DNA of 64,000 bases from contig NC_089393.1 of assembly GCF_003171515.1 (NCBI RefSeq), forward strand, positions 1,054,001 to 1,118,000, written 5' to 3'. The stretch comes from Pyrenophora tritici-repentis. Taxonomy: Eukaryota > Ascomycota > Dothideomycetes > Pleosporales > Pleosporaceae. Under the pieces are notes generated by a model that was not told the origin of the DNA, ran no database searches, and saw only the letters and a list, made by a program, of their open reading frames with translations. Within the stretch, counting starts at the first letter, position 1, and every line of letters begins with the position of its first letter. Made by a program: the position numbers and the translations under genes. Positions 12,709 through 25,372 of the stretch are shown here, one piece after another.

Positions 12709-12966
12709 GAGGCGAGCAAACGTACAGGGCTGGCGATACTCACGGCACGACATGCAGAGTAGGCTTGAGTTAGGGCATTAGGCACGAAAATGTAAAGTAG
12801 CCAACACATGAAACACAATGCAAGACAGATATCTTCATGTTCAGATGATTCATTAAATGAGGCTAAACGCTCAGACCGCCGGGTATCTTCAAACATATCG
12901 TACACTCATGCCAGCGCAAACAACGCTTAATCATACAGTATTCTCTCCTATCCCATCTCGCGTTTT

Positions 12967-13376
12967 CTAGTAGTGGTGGCGAGCATTACGGCCGTCGGTG
13001 CCATGCATGCGTCGTGTACCAGCAGCCTAGACATGATTAGCAAAGTACTTTTCAAACATTAGCAAAAACTGCTTACCTTGAGACCAGGCCTGCGGGTCAA
13101 GGAACCACGAAGCTTCATCATCATTCCGCTAACCTTGTCACCCATGGTGGCATGGCGCTTGTGGTGGTGGACGGGCGCTGCGTGAGCACCACCTGTTGTG
13201 CGAGTCGTCTTAGTGGTGGTCGTAGTGGTAGTAGTGGTACCAGGTGTGCGTCTAGTAGTTGTCCGGCGTGCCTTCCCTCCCAAGAGACGGGACTTGAGGC
13301 TTGGGCGAGCAGTGCGCGGTGAGGTGCGTGTAGCACGGGTGGTAGTGTGGGGACCGGCACGACGTGCGAGAGGCAT
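12967..13376 (-). CDS. Small Thr-rich basic protein, conserved C-terminus
   Basis: Two exons (13376-13077, 13026-12967) give 119 aa, phase 0, GTAAGC donor and CTAG acceptor. The N-terminal half is very basic (Arg, Lys) with a run of nine threonines. The C-terminal half is ordered-looking: HATMGDKVSGMMMKLRGSLT, then GTRRMHGTDGRNARHHY. I have the impression that this ending recurs in short fungal proteins of unknown function, but I cannot name a family. No signal peptide or membrane segment. The second exon supplies only 19 residues but keeps the conserved-looking end. Confidence 0.7.
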
Positions 13377-14513
13377 GATTGATGGGTTGAGTTGAGTTTT
13401 ATGTATGTGGATTGAGATTGGTGTATAGATTGGAGAGTTGAGACAATGTATTTTGTAGTGGAAGTTGTGTGTGTTGATGTGATGATGAATTCCAAACAAC
13501 CCTTCAACCATCCCACTCTTATACTTCCATATCCTTCCCTCCACCCTTCTGCCCAGTTAGCTGGAAAACAAGTTCTTTGCACTCTGTCCCAGCAATCTGC
13601 TCCGGGTTTGGGTGCGATCGCCATTCATCTCACGTCATGCAGGGACCCGTCAAGCCTGCGTCCCTTGTCGCGACTCGTGGCGCATGACGTTGGTCCCCAT
13701 TATCTCTTCGCCTGTTTTCTCGGCTTTGCGATGTGGCTTGCGCAATTCATCTGCGGATTGAAGGCTGCGATGGCCGTTGAAGCTTGCTAGGGTCTTGGGC
13801 ATCGTAGCAGTAGCGCTGGTGCGGTCATAGCGCCATTTTGGCGTCCGGACTGGACCCTGATTTGGGTGGGAGGAGAGGAGCAGGGGGCTACGTCATTTTC
13901 TTGAAATAGCGTCGTGAACGTCATCGTCATCGTTAAGGTTTGCGAGATTGAGGGCTGGAAGGTGAGGGTGTGTTGGATATGGAAAAGAATACGAGATGAT
14001 GTAGTTATGTCTTAATTCTTGAGTATGGCCAGTTTGACGAGGAGTTGCTTGGCTGAGGTGAATGTGATGACGACCGTGATGGATGTCGGTGGGGCTATCT
14101 AGGATGTTCTCCCCAACTATACCTACCCATACCTATCGTGCCCATAAACGATGCGACTCCAGGGCTAGATGCTACTGAAAACCGTCTGATGGTCCAAACG
14201 GCAACGGGTAGGGCTGAGACGGAATTTGACGTTCCCACCAGTTCGCCGGACTGACGGCACACCATCGTCGATGGTACAGCCCTTAGTACCTCTTTATCAT
14301 GTTCCGCCGAGCTTTACGAAAACATTGCTCCACATTTACACATGAGCGCGTCGTGACGGTGACAGCTTCGTGATGTCACAAGAAATCATGAAAGTCGATA
14401 AAAGTGATACTTTGATCTGCAAGCACCACAACGCGTATTCTCACGTCTCTAGCAAATCAACTAGGCTTTGTTAATTACTTCTAATTCAATCTGAGATACC
14501 CAGGAGAAACATC
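13377..14513. other. Intergenic, divergent promoter region
   Basis: About 1.1 kb upstream of two divergent genes. No credible ORF, RNA gene or repeat seen. The part just before 14514 is AT-rich and leader-like. Confidence 0.55.
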
Positions 14514-15516
14514 ATGTCTTCTGAAAAAGGACAGTTCGAGCAGGGTGAGTACGCACGATAGCCGTCATGCCTTCAGCATCATTAATACCGTTTTCCAGGC
14601 CACCAGCCCGATGTTCAGCATCAAGAAGTACCCGGACTCCAGTCCAAGCTCGACCCTTTGCCCAAAGTCGATGAGCTTCCCACACCAGAGGGCGGCGCCG
14701 AGAAGTACAAGGCTGCTGGTAAGCTCAATGGCAAGCGCGCCATCATCACCGGCGGAGACTCTGGCATTGGACGCTCCATCGCTGTTCTCTTCGCCATGGA
14801 GGGAGCCGATAGCTTCATCGCATACCTCCCCGAAGAAGAGAAGGACGCACAAGACACCAAGAAGATGGTAGAGGAGAAGGGCCAAAAGTGCTACACACTC
14901 GCCGTGGACCTGAAGGCAAAGGAGAACTGCAAGAAGGTCATCGACGAGGCTGTCAAGCAAATGGGTGGCATTGACATCCTGGTCAACAACCACGCTTACC
15001 AGATGATGATCAACGATATCCACGACCTCTCAGAGTACGTACTGCCTTCCCCATTCGAACAACAACAGATGGCTAACAACATACAGAGATCAGTGGCTCC
15101 ACACCTTCGACACAAACATCCACCCCTTCTTTTACCTCTCAAAGTACGCCCTTCCACACATGAAGCGCGGTGCCACAATCATCAACAACGCCTCCATCAA
15201 CGCCTACATTGGCCGTCCCGACCTCCTCGACTACACATCTACAAAGGGCGCCATCATCTCCTTCACTCGCGGTCTGTCAAATCAGTATGTCGGACGCGGC
15301 ATTCGTGTCAACGCCGTTGCCCCTGGCCCCGTCTGGACACCGCTGATCCCTGCGACCATGAACGACGACGCTATCAAGCAGTTCACTGCGCCCATCGGCC
15401 GACCGTCGCAGCCTAGTGAGATTGCTACTTGCTTCGTCTTCTTGGCTAGCAATGATAGCAGCTCCATTAGTGGTCAGACTATTCATGCCAACGGTGGCAC
15501 TATTGTCAACGGTTAA
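14514..15516 (+). CDS. Short-chain dehydrogenase/reductase (YghA/glucose-ribitol dehydrogenase-like)
   Basis: Three exons (14514-14544, 14599-15034, 15087-15516) give 298 aa. The cofactor site reads ITGGDSGIGRS (TGxxxGIG); a structural NNH motif replaces the usual NNAG. The catalytic Ser lies in NNASINAY and the Tyr-x3-Lys in YTSTK. PGPVWTPLIPATM and HANGGTIVNG close the Rossmann fold as in classical SDRs. The N-terminal extension (about 45 residues, GHQPDVQHQEVPG) and the internal YLPEEEKDAQDT segment are typical of the YghA/YhdF subgroup, NAD(P)-dependent enzymes often linked to stress. The first exon is only 31 nt, and the ATG follows an adenine-rich context. Confidence 0.88.
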
Positions 15517-15845
15517 GTGGTTAGTCTTGAGCGCGGGAGAAAGGGTGTAATGTGTATAATGATTTCACGATTAGCTCTTACATGAAAAATAAAAGGATCA
15601 TGACATTGTAAATTTTGTGTCACCGATTGCAGTGATATTTCTGGGAAGACGGATACTCGACGCGATAGCTTCGCAGGGTTTACGTAGAGCTTTCATCATT
15701 CGGGGTTCGTGCAACCGTAGTGCCCTTTTGCGAACGCATAACCCCCCCGTGAAACGATCAGGTTTGAGACAGTTGGTAAGTTCATAACTCATATCAAATA
15801 TACAAAAATGACCATAGAAGACATACTACCATTCAACCTCTACGA
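15517..15845. other. Convergent 3' intergenic region
   Basis: Short spacer between two convergent genes. AATAAA-like sequence (AAAATAAAAGG, 15585-15596) could serve the upstream gene's 3' end. No gene. Confidence 0.5.
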
Positions 15846-17601
15846 CTACCGCACAGCACCTTCCTTACCTGCCGCCGGCCCCTCCTTCATCTTCTTCATA
15901 ATATTACTCAATTTACCACCTCCACTCTTACCCTCAATCTGCGAACCAGAGACAGGTGGACCCTGATACGCCGTCTTGCCCGGTGAGCCTGAGCTTCCCT
16001 GCGGAAGCCCAGCTGTGGACCCTTGTGTGTGTTGGGGTATTGTGGGCGGCTGGTTCGCTGCTTGCTGCGTGTTTGCGTATTGACGGGCTCTTGCAGCCTC
16101 GATTTCCGAACGCCCTTTGTCGATTACAGCTTGGTTTTTGGCATGCGCGTTGGGGTTGCGACGGTCGAAGGTATCGTTGAAGGTTCCGCGGAGAGTTTCT
16201 CCTGCGCCCTGTTTCGAGTACAAGTCAGTGTACTGTTCTGAAGTTGCATGTAAATTGGGGTCGTTAAAGACTTACGTGAATACCGGCAGCGGCGGCTTTA
16301 AGGTTCGCCATGGTGCCTTGCTTCTGCAGATCATGACCAGAGTTATATGTACCGTTGGTGTTACCAGGCTGTAGACTAGAGGGGTGACCTGGGTGCTGCT
16401 GCCTTGGTAGCGGTGGCATGCCAGATTGTTGTTGCTGGTATGCTGGCAGTTGTGGAATGCTCGATCTCCGCGGCTGTTGCTGCTGCTGCCCTGGAACTGG
16501 TGGAACAGGCGGCACATCCGAATGTTGGTGTTGTTGATCCGGATAGTATTGCTGTAGTGGCATGCCATTAGCAGGAACCTGTCGAGGAACCCCTTGAGGA
16601 GGTGCCCGAGCTGGATAGGAAAAGTTCGCACGCGTCGGACTACCAGGCGACACTGGAGTGACTGACTCCTCCATGGGATTTGGCCGCTGGACGCCTGGAG
16701 AAACAGAGTCCAGTTCTACTCTGTGTCGTATATTGTTTTTGGCTGGAATGGGCGGAGAGGAAGTTGCATCATTATGGGTATCTTGTGGAATTACAAGACC
16801 ACTCTGTTGATGGCTGCTTGAAGGAATTGGAGGAGTCACATTGTGAGGTATGGCGGATTGGGCTGACAAACCCGGACCTTGGTGGTAATGGTTGTCAGGC
16901 TGAGGAGGTGCTGGTTGTGGTGGGCTAGGGCCTGAAGTATGTATACTTTGCGCAGAGCCATTGCCCCGATCGTTGGGCTGCTCTACTGTAGTGGAACCGC
17001 CTGGACCAGTTGTAGTGGTAGTCGTTGTCGTGGTTGTGGTCGTGACGGTAACAATGTTTCCAGTGCCAGCGTCACGGTACATTTCCCTTCCCACATTCTC
17101 ATGGCTGGAGCGACTCTGAAGTGATTGTTGAGGCAGTGCGAGGCTCTCCTGGGTGTGTCCATTCGGTGATGGGGTATGCGTAGTAGGCAAGGGTGGTACG
17201 TGGTGGTTTGTGGGTGGATGAACATATTGCTCGCCAGACACTGGACGCGCTTGGTTAGAAAGGCTTGGGTCGGCACTGCTGCGCTCGCTACTAAAGTAAG
17301 CCGAATCAGCATCTCTGCGAGCCTTTTCTTTTTCCTTTTCTTTTGCGTCCTCGTTCTGACTGTGGTTTATGCCATCTTTTGACGCCTTCTCTTTCGAGGA
17401 GAAAGGGTTAGACATGCGCCATTTCGAACGCTTTTCCTTTTCGGCAGACGTCATATTCTCGGACGCAGACACAGCAGAGGTGGGTTGCGACGAGTTGACT
17501 GCTGGTTGACCACTGAGGCCCCCACTCATCTGTTCAAATTCCTGTCGCTCTCGACTCTTTCGCTTTTGAAGTTTTGCTGGTTGTCGAAAACCGCCATCCA
17601 T
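15846..17601 (-). CDS. Pro/Gln/Ser-rich disordered protein, unknown function
   Basis: Two exons (17601-16276, 16208-15846) give 562 aa, joined in phase 0. The start is the first true ATG in frame (MDGGFRQPAKLQKRKSRERQ); the codon opening the frame upstream is TTG. Most of the protein is low complexity: a charged region rich in KEKEKEK, a run of about twelve threonines preceded by VTV, then Pro- and Gln-rich stretches. An ordered segment follows the intron (GAGETLRGTFNDTFDRRNP), and the end is basic (KKMKEGPAAGKEG). The ordered segment is conserved-looking and may be the functional core. Family not recognised. Confidence 0.72.
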
Positions 17602-18364
17602 TGCCAGCAATAACGTAACGCCGACTTGCAAATTGTGTGTAATAAGCAGGCGCGATCGGCAAAGAATTGTTCTAGAAGTCCAACAACGGCGTGGTGTTTC
17701 TAAGGTACCGAAAAAAGAAAAGGCTCGAGAGTCCCAAGCGTTATATGACCAGGTTCAAAGACGGGTGAACTGCTTCAGCGGAGAAGTGTTTGTATTGAGA
17801 CCGAAGCTCGAAGCAAGGTCTCTCTGTCTGCTAGAGAAGCAATGATATCATACTACGGTTTTGTGGCGCAGGAGGGGGTGGCATCCAATCAGAGACAGCC
17901 ATGGTGTGGCGATCAGATGGAGGACGGCTGAACGGCAAGGATGGTGATGCTCAATGATGATGGAGGGACCCCTGTCGCGAACAAGTTTTCGATTCGCGTT
18001 AACCCCCCTTGAAGTAGTGTGCGGCTGCCCTGTAGCCATTTGCGACAAAAGATGGTGAGATAGTAAGATATCAGGACGGCGTTTTGTTTTGTGTGCGAGA
18101 TACGACGCTTCACGACAGGGTGTGTGAGGGCTGTGGGGCGTTCAAGTCGACAGTGTCGCCCGAGTCAGCCTCGACCCCGCTTAGCTCCAGGCAGCTGAAG
18201 ACGTTGCTCACACGATGTGACACCACACCTGCCAAGTATCGCAATGCTCATTTATTTATCGTCGTACAAACACTTATCATCTGATTGATTTCGAAGCGCT
18301 GTCAACCTATACCCCTGAATATTTACTCTTCTCGAATCAACCCCTAGCTGCACCTTGTGTAGCC
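17602..18364. other. Intergenic, divergent promoter region
   Basis: Lies between divergent genes. Short ORFs at 17633-18284 have no family resemblance. Nothing else seen. Confidence 0.55.
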
Positions 18365-20194
18365 ATGGCAGAGACAATAGGCCTGATTGCAAGTGTTCTA
18401 CAACTGGCTGGTACAGGCCTGAAGCTTTCGCAGGCGCTGTATGAGTATGCGGATGCTGTGGCCTCTGCGGACCGTAGAATCAGGGATATCGCGAAGGAGG
18501 TCAGGCTCACAAGTTTCGTCATTGAAGAGCTGGGCAGTGTTTTCAGGCAAGATGACACGTCAAGCGTTATTTCAGACAAAGCAGTCCAGACAGCAAATGA
18601 GACCATGGAAGAATGCTCTGTCTTCTTTACAGAGATCGAAGTAACGCTGAACAAAAGCAAGAAGGGGAAATTCGGTCGTCTATTGTTGCCCTTCCGAGAC
18701 AGCAAAATCGAATTACTGCGGAGCCACATTGACAAGCTCAAGAGTACGCTGCAGCTCTTGATGCAAGTGCTCACACATGCTTATCAAGTATGGGCGATGA
18801 AGATTGACCGCGAAGCTGAAGAAAAACAAAGGGAAGAGATTAGACAGTTGTTAGAGAACAAGAAGAATTCTACGAAAAGATGGGAAGAGTCGCTGAGAAA
18901 CTTAAGTATCAGCGATAGCAGCACTGCCGTCGATGAGGATGAGCGTTCAATTGACGAAGAAGATGGGCCTACTTTCGGAATGGTTACGATTGGTTCAACC
19001 ATGACACGTGAAACTCTTGTCCTCTGCGTAGACAGCGTTCGGACCCTACTGGAAGACATCAAGATTTTGGAGCAAGTTATCTCCAGTAATACCCCTGGAG
19101 ATGACTGTTTAGAAGACCATCAGAGGGCTGTCGGGTCTTACTTCCGCGCTCGCTCTCAACTCGATTCCGTTCTGCTGGGCGGTAACTCGGACAGTCTCAG
19201 GAACAATAGCAATAAAAATGTGGAAGTAAGGCTTAGTTCCAGCTTATACGGTAGCACGAACTCGCTGCGAAAGGAGGGCGTCTCTCACAACATTCCACTT
19301 CAGCTGCCATCTCAGACCAGCACCCATACTACCCATTCCTCATCCAAACTTGTATACTATGGGCATCATAAACTTGGTGCAGCAGACTCGCATGTCGCGC
19401 AGGCAGGGAAATTGCATGACCAGCATCAGATCCGAAATTCGATTCCTAAATCACCACCCATGAATTTAGGTGGAGCAAAGCGGCGGAGGACACCCCAGGT
19501 AGCCCCACACAAGCCTGTCTCTCACAGCTTGCCTAGCTCTTCCTCTCATGGGAGTCCCCATAAGCGGCCATATATTCCGACATCGGCGATATATCCGCCA
19601 GAAAATTCCATGAATGCGCATACATCTCCTGGATATGCACCTACATCGCCTTCTCATGAGGCTACCGATGAACAAACATATATACCCATATCACCTACAT
19701 GGGCGCCCACATCGCCTGGATATGCGCCTACATCACCACTGTTGAGCCCTGGTTATAGTCCAGCGTCACCTGCTTACAGCCCTACATCCCCTATGTCGCC
19801 TGGGTACAGCCCTACGTCAGATACGAACATGCCCGATAGAAATACAACCGAACCTAATATAGAGACAACCTCGCCATCAATCAGCAGCCATGCCCCGGCA
19901 ACGGCGTCCACGATGCCAACTCCCGAGCATCCCAATCAAGAAGATAAACTCACAACCACACAAGAGACTACAGTCTCGATTATAAAGGGCGATGAAGTCC
20001 GTCACTTATCAGACGCCACGATCGAATACACGCTCATGGACGATGATCTTGGTCTTGATCTCGGTGACGATGTTGAAGTCGTGGATGTAGATACAAGCGG
20101 GGCTGCTACTGAGAAAGAAAAGAAGAACTCTGACAATACTAGGGGAGACGAGATTGACGAATTACTACGAGAATGGACAAAGGTACACATGTGA
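18365..20194 (+). CDS. Fungal_N-type protein with RNA polymerase II CTD-like heptads
   Basis: Single-exon ORF of 609 aa. Residues 1-140 resemble the Fungal_N / SesA-like N-terminal domain of fungal STAND and related proteins (MAETIGLIASVLQLAGTGLK, then an amphipathic helical stretch). A coiled coil follows near 145-180 (REAEEKQREEIRQLLENKK). A disordered Ser/Pro/His-rich middle leads to residues 424-486, where seven Tyr- or Trp-headed units match the Pol II CTD consensus YSPTSPS: YAPTSPS, YIPISPT, WAPTSPG, YAPTSPL, YSPASPA, YSPTSPM and YSPTSD. The C-terminus is acidic and ends DEIDELLREWTKVHM. There is no NACHT or other ATPase module, so this is not a complete STAND protein. Function unknown; the heptads could attract CTD-binding factors (inference). 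Confidence 0.82.
   Translation: MAETIGLIASVLQLAGTGLKLSQALYEYADAVASADRRIRDIAKEVRLTSFVIEELGSVFRQDDTSSVISDKAVQTANETMEECSVFFTEIEVTLNKSKKGKFGRLLLPFRDSKIELLRSHIDKLKSTLQLLMQVLTHAYQVWAMKIDREAEEKQREEIRQLLENKKNSTKRWEESLRNLSISDSSTAVDEDERSIDEEDGPTFGMVTIGSTMTRETLVLCVDSVRTLLEDIKILEQVISSNTPGDDCLEDHQRAVGSYFRARSQLDSVLLGGNSDSLRNNSNKNVEVRLSSSLYGSTNSLRKEGVSHNIPLQLPSQTSTHTTHSSSKLVYYGHHKLGAADSHVAQAGKLHDQHQIRNSIPKSPPMNLGGAKRRRTPQVAPHKPVSHSLPSSSSHGSPHKRPYIPTSAIYPPENSMNAHTSPGYAPTSPSHEATDEQTYIPISPTWAPTSPGYAPTSPLLSPGYSPASPAYSPTSPMSPGYSPTSDTNMPDRNTTEPNIETTSPSISSHAPATASTMPTPEHPNQEDKLTTTQETTVSIIKGDEVRHLSDATIEYTLMDDDLGLDLGDDVEVVDVDTSGAATEKEKKNSDNTRGDEIDELLREWTKVHM
19634..19822 (+). repeat. CTD-like heptad repeats within the Fungal_N protein
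   Basis: Encodes residues 424-486. Units headed by Tyr or Trp with core (A/S)PTSP are spaced by 7 residues, sometimes with an added LSPG or SPG. The DNA copies differ in codon use (TATGCACCTACATCG, TATGCGCCTACATCA, TACAGCCCTACATCC), so this is not a recent slippage product. Confidence 0.85.
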
Positions 20195-21334
20195 TGAAAA
20201 TTGGCAGGAACAAGAGAGAAAAGCAACCCACGTATATACACACAATCAATGAAACCTTACTCTTGTTTCTACCTGCCCATTGGTAACTACAGTACAACAT
20301 GCAACATCTAAAACACCTCCAACCTCTACAGTACTTTCCCCGTTCCACCCACGGATGACATCACCCATCACCCATCACCCTGAAATCCCACCCCCACAAC
20401 CCGAGTAAGCACCCCCTACCCCATCCCGACATCACCCGACACCCAGTCCAAAATCTCTCCTGCCAACCTGGGTACTCTATCCGCCGCCGTCGGCGCCCCC
20501 ATACCGTATATCCGTCTCTCTCTGTTTCGCCCGCAAAAAAAATCCACAAACATCCCTGCTTCCACGAAAACGCGTCGTCGCGTCGTCGCTGCGGCCGGCA
20601 CACGCAATGTGTACTGACTGGCCGGACGGGCCGTCAACCTGCTTTTACTTGTGATTGCTGACAAGAGTATTCTCGTCATGCCATATCATGATAAAGGGTA
20701 AGGGTGCAACACATGCTCGCCGCGCTTCGCACTCGCACTCTCGGAACGCTTGCGTAGAAAAGTGACGGCGGGCGGGACAAGGGTATCCATCCATCATCAG
20801 GGACTAGAAGGCGTGTGGGTAATAAAAAAAGCTTCCATTGTTACATATTTTACTTTTTACGCCATGCGTGGAGCCACGTGGTGAGATGTGTTTATTTTAT
20901 TTTTCTGGGGCCAGGGACGAGGCTCGTGGCGTGTTATCTTGTTTCAGATCTGGGTTTGAGTTGGTGTTGCTTTTTTCTCTGCGTGAAGGGTAAGCTGGGC
21001 TTCGTGGGCTTACTCTGTGAGATTGGAGGGCATGGCGGGGCAAAGTTTTGGTGTGGGGCGCGTGCGTGTGGGTAAGTCATGGATGGTGACGTGACGTGAC
21101 GTGACTTTGAGAGTCATATCCGTGGCACGGACTTGCATATGTTGTAATGGATAGTGTGTCTGACAGGTATAAAAATGCTGTCACAGTGTGTGAAGTTATG
21201 GGGTTTGGGAATATCGGATTCAATTCATTTCAAGAGGTATCTATGTACAAGGGGAAGCTTCCTGCTTCCGAACGCCATGTAAAAAAGGTCAAAGGTATCA
21301 TATACAAAAATGCAGCCTAGCCGGGACGGACTCT
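20195..21334. other. Convergent intergenic region
   Basis: About 1.1 kb between convergent genes, including 3' UTR-like sequence on both sides. GTGACGTGACGTGACGTGAC near 21088-21107 is a short tandem run of TGACG/GTGAC units. No gene supported. Confidence 0.55.
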
Positions 21335-23004
<1,670 letters not shown>

Positions 23005-23993
23005 TGTGAAGTTGGACTGGAGTATCTTGGTAAATTTGATGTAAAAAGCAAACACACAAGTCAAGAGGGGACTTTGAGAGTAAAGCAGTAGCAAGTTGAC
23101 AGGTGAAGCAAGAGCAGAGAGTCTATGGTATATATAATAGCAGTTCCAGGAAGCTAGGATCCGTTTGCCGCTGGCGGGATGTTGTCGCAGTTACGGTAAA
23201 GCAGAAAGTCGGACTCGATTTCAGTACGTCAGAGGCCGGGAGATTGGCAGCGTCGACCCATCTCAGTGGTCGATGGCTCTTCGTCCACGCCATGTTGATG
23301 CAAACTATGGTGTACACTTTTCCCACTGATAAGGATCTGTCCAATGAGAACACGAGGTCGTGGATCGCGGGGTGTTTTCACGTGTGAAGCCGGGCTCCGG
23401 CCACTGCAGGCTCGTGGCGGCCGTGTAATTGAAGAGGGTCAATCCATGGGAGGCGAAGGGTTCCGAAGTCGGCGTATGTCCATGTTACGTTGAAGTTTTG
23501 CTAGTGACTTGTCGGCGCGTAAGGAGGAGAGTGGGAGCCCTGGAGCCGTCGGGGAGTTGGCGGGTCAGCGCGCGCGCTTTGGCCAGAGGTCTGGGCGATG
23601 CAACCCGCGGGCATGCACGCGACATGCATCCAATTTACTGCGCAGCGGAGATGTTGCAACTTGGATATACTTTACGAATATCCCACCAAGTCCTGCAGTC
23701 AGCATTTTCAGCTTCTTCTACATACACGGCCTTGTCAATACTTTGCACTCGCCACGCGGTTGAGGATGCCTCTGCCACACACTGCGACAGCTTAGCGCGT
23801 AATTTCACCACATCAAATAGAAAGACAACAGATCAGATGTGAAGAGGTGAATTGTCTACAGAATTCCCATCAAAAAGATGCTGGACACGTGACAATTTCA
23901 TTCTGGTCGCCTTGCTTGGACCATCCTTCAGCCTCCACGATTTGACCAAACCCCCAACCAAACCCCCACGCGTACGCATTTCCGCCTCCACAC
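23005..23993. other. Intergenic, upstream region of glutamate dehydrogenase
   Basis: About 1 kb between the GDH start and the 3' end of the next gene on the same strand. The ORFs here (23429-23842) have no protein-like features. Confidence 0.5.
23129..23136 (-). promoter_or_regulatory. Candidate TATA box of the glutamate dehydrogenase gene
   Basis: TATATATA on the minus strand, about 125 bases upstream of the ATG at 23004. Position and sequence fit a fungal core promoter; no transcript start is visible from sequence alone. Confidence 0.35.
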
Positions 23994-25372
23994 TCAATCG
24001 CAATCGGTAGGATCCCAATCTGGAGAAGAACACGGCTCGTTAGGACATGTAGTGGGGTGAAGGTATTTGTATCAGACATCGGAACTTACCAGTCACCAGA
24101 TACTCATCCAATCCATCCATTGTCTCCATGTCGGCATCGTCGATTTCAAAGCCCCCAATCTGCGAGTTCTCAACAATTCGCTCCTTCTTCGTGCTTTTAG
24201 GTAGCGGCACATAGCCATGTTGCAGGCTCCAGCGGACCAGCAGCTGGGCTGGCGTGCATGAATACTTCTTGGACAGGGCCACAATCTTGGGGTGTTTCAT
24301 TCGCAAGGCTCGGGCGAGCGGAGCGTATGCCTCGACCACAATATTGTGCTGCTGACAGAAGGACGTAATATCTTCGCGCGTATTGAATGGATGGACCTAA
24401 AGACGCGGAGGCTGTGTCAGGGGGTTTCCTATACGCACTCTGAACATGGATATCTTACCTCGATCTGATTGACTGCTGGAGGAATCCTAGGGCTAGAATC
24501 CAACAACTCCTGCAGCTATCACCATGTCAGTAACTGACCCAAAGCAGTCGCTTGCAGCCAACAACGTCAGCGTCGGCGTCGTCGGATGCCTTATGACGGG
24601 AGAGAGTCTGCTTCGAATCCAATAACAGAGAGGCGACGAGTTTCCTAACCTGGGTATATGTTCGCACTAGACATAGGATACGGGGCTACCCGAGACACGC
24701 AAGAAAAACCAAAGGAACAAGGGAGCCGGGGTGGACTAACATGCTTGACTCCATAATTAGAGACGCCTCCAGTCTTGACTTCGCCGTCGTTGATTGCGTC
24801 CTCGACGGCTCTCCAGCTGTCCAGACGCGCCTGTTTGCCACCGTACGGAGAATGGAGCAGAAACAGGTCAATGTAGCCAAGCCCGGCCTCCTTGACCGAT
24901 CTACTGATGGCCTTGCGGGCCGTTTCGTATGCGGAGTTGGACGCTAGCTTGGAAGTGAAGTGCACATGTTCCCGCCTGAGGGAATCAGTATTAGCTTCAC
25001 TCTGGAGAAAGTCGCTGATGGCTTTGCCCGACTCGCGCTCGTTATGGTACATCTGAGCTGAGTCGACCCTGGTGCACGCGTCATCCATTGAGTGTTCTAC
25101 AAGGCTGGTGTATCGTGATACCTACGCTCGATATCCGGCCTGCCGTTGTAAGCATGATTGTTTTCTAATCAGCAGTAGCAGCAAAAACACACCTCGAGCG
25201 CCCATCGCACAGCCTGATACGTCTCCTTTCCGGACGTCAGATAGACGCCGAGATGAATGGTGGGCATGGATGAGCGATTGGGGAGCTGCAAGGGTGTCAG
25301 AGCTGGGCGCGATGTGTACGACGGTGAGGGCACCTTGGTCCGCGAGGCCAATGAGAAGGATGGAAAGGCCAT
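23994..25372 (-). CDS. Aldo-keto reductase
   Basis: Six exons (25372-25193, 25139-25126, 25068-24741, 24515-24459, 24396-24090, 24019-23994) join in phase to 303 aa. The catalytic tetrad of the AKR barrel can be placed: Asp and Tyr in [10 protein letters not shown], Lys in FTSKLASN, His in FLLHSP. The nucleotide-binding end reads PKSTKKERI. Exon 2 is only 14 nt and is needed to build ALEAGYRAVDSAQMY, the normal AKR sequence at that point. It probably reduces aldehydes or ketones with NADPH; substrate unknown. The ATG at 25372 has a better context (GACATGG) than an in-frame ATG at 25399, which would add 9 residues. Confidence 0.85.

Noticed and set aside
21088..21107. TGACG run as a CRE/AP-1-type operator array
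   Set aside because: It lies between convergent gene ends, not in a promoter, and is a short tandem repeat.
24605..24625. TTCGAATCC sequence as a tRNA T-loop
   Set aside because: No matching D-arm, anticodon stem or acceptor stem could be found around it, on either strand.
24977..25005. Possible extra intron in the third exon of the aldo-keto reductase gene
   Set aside because: It would be only about 25 bases long and the frame stays open and AKR-like without it.
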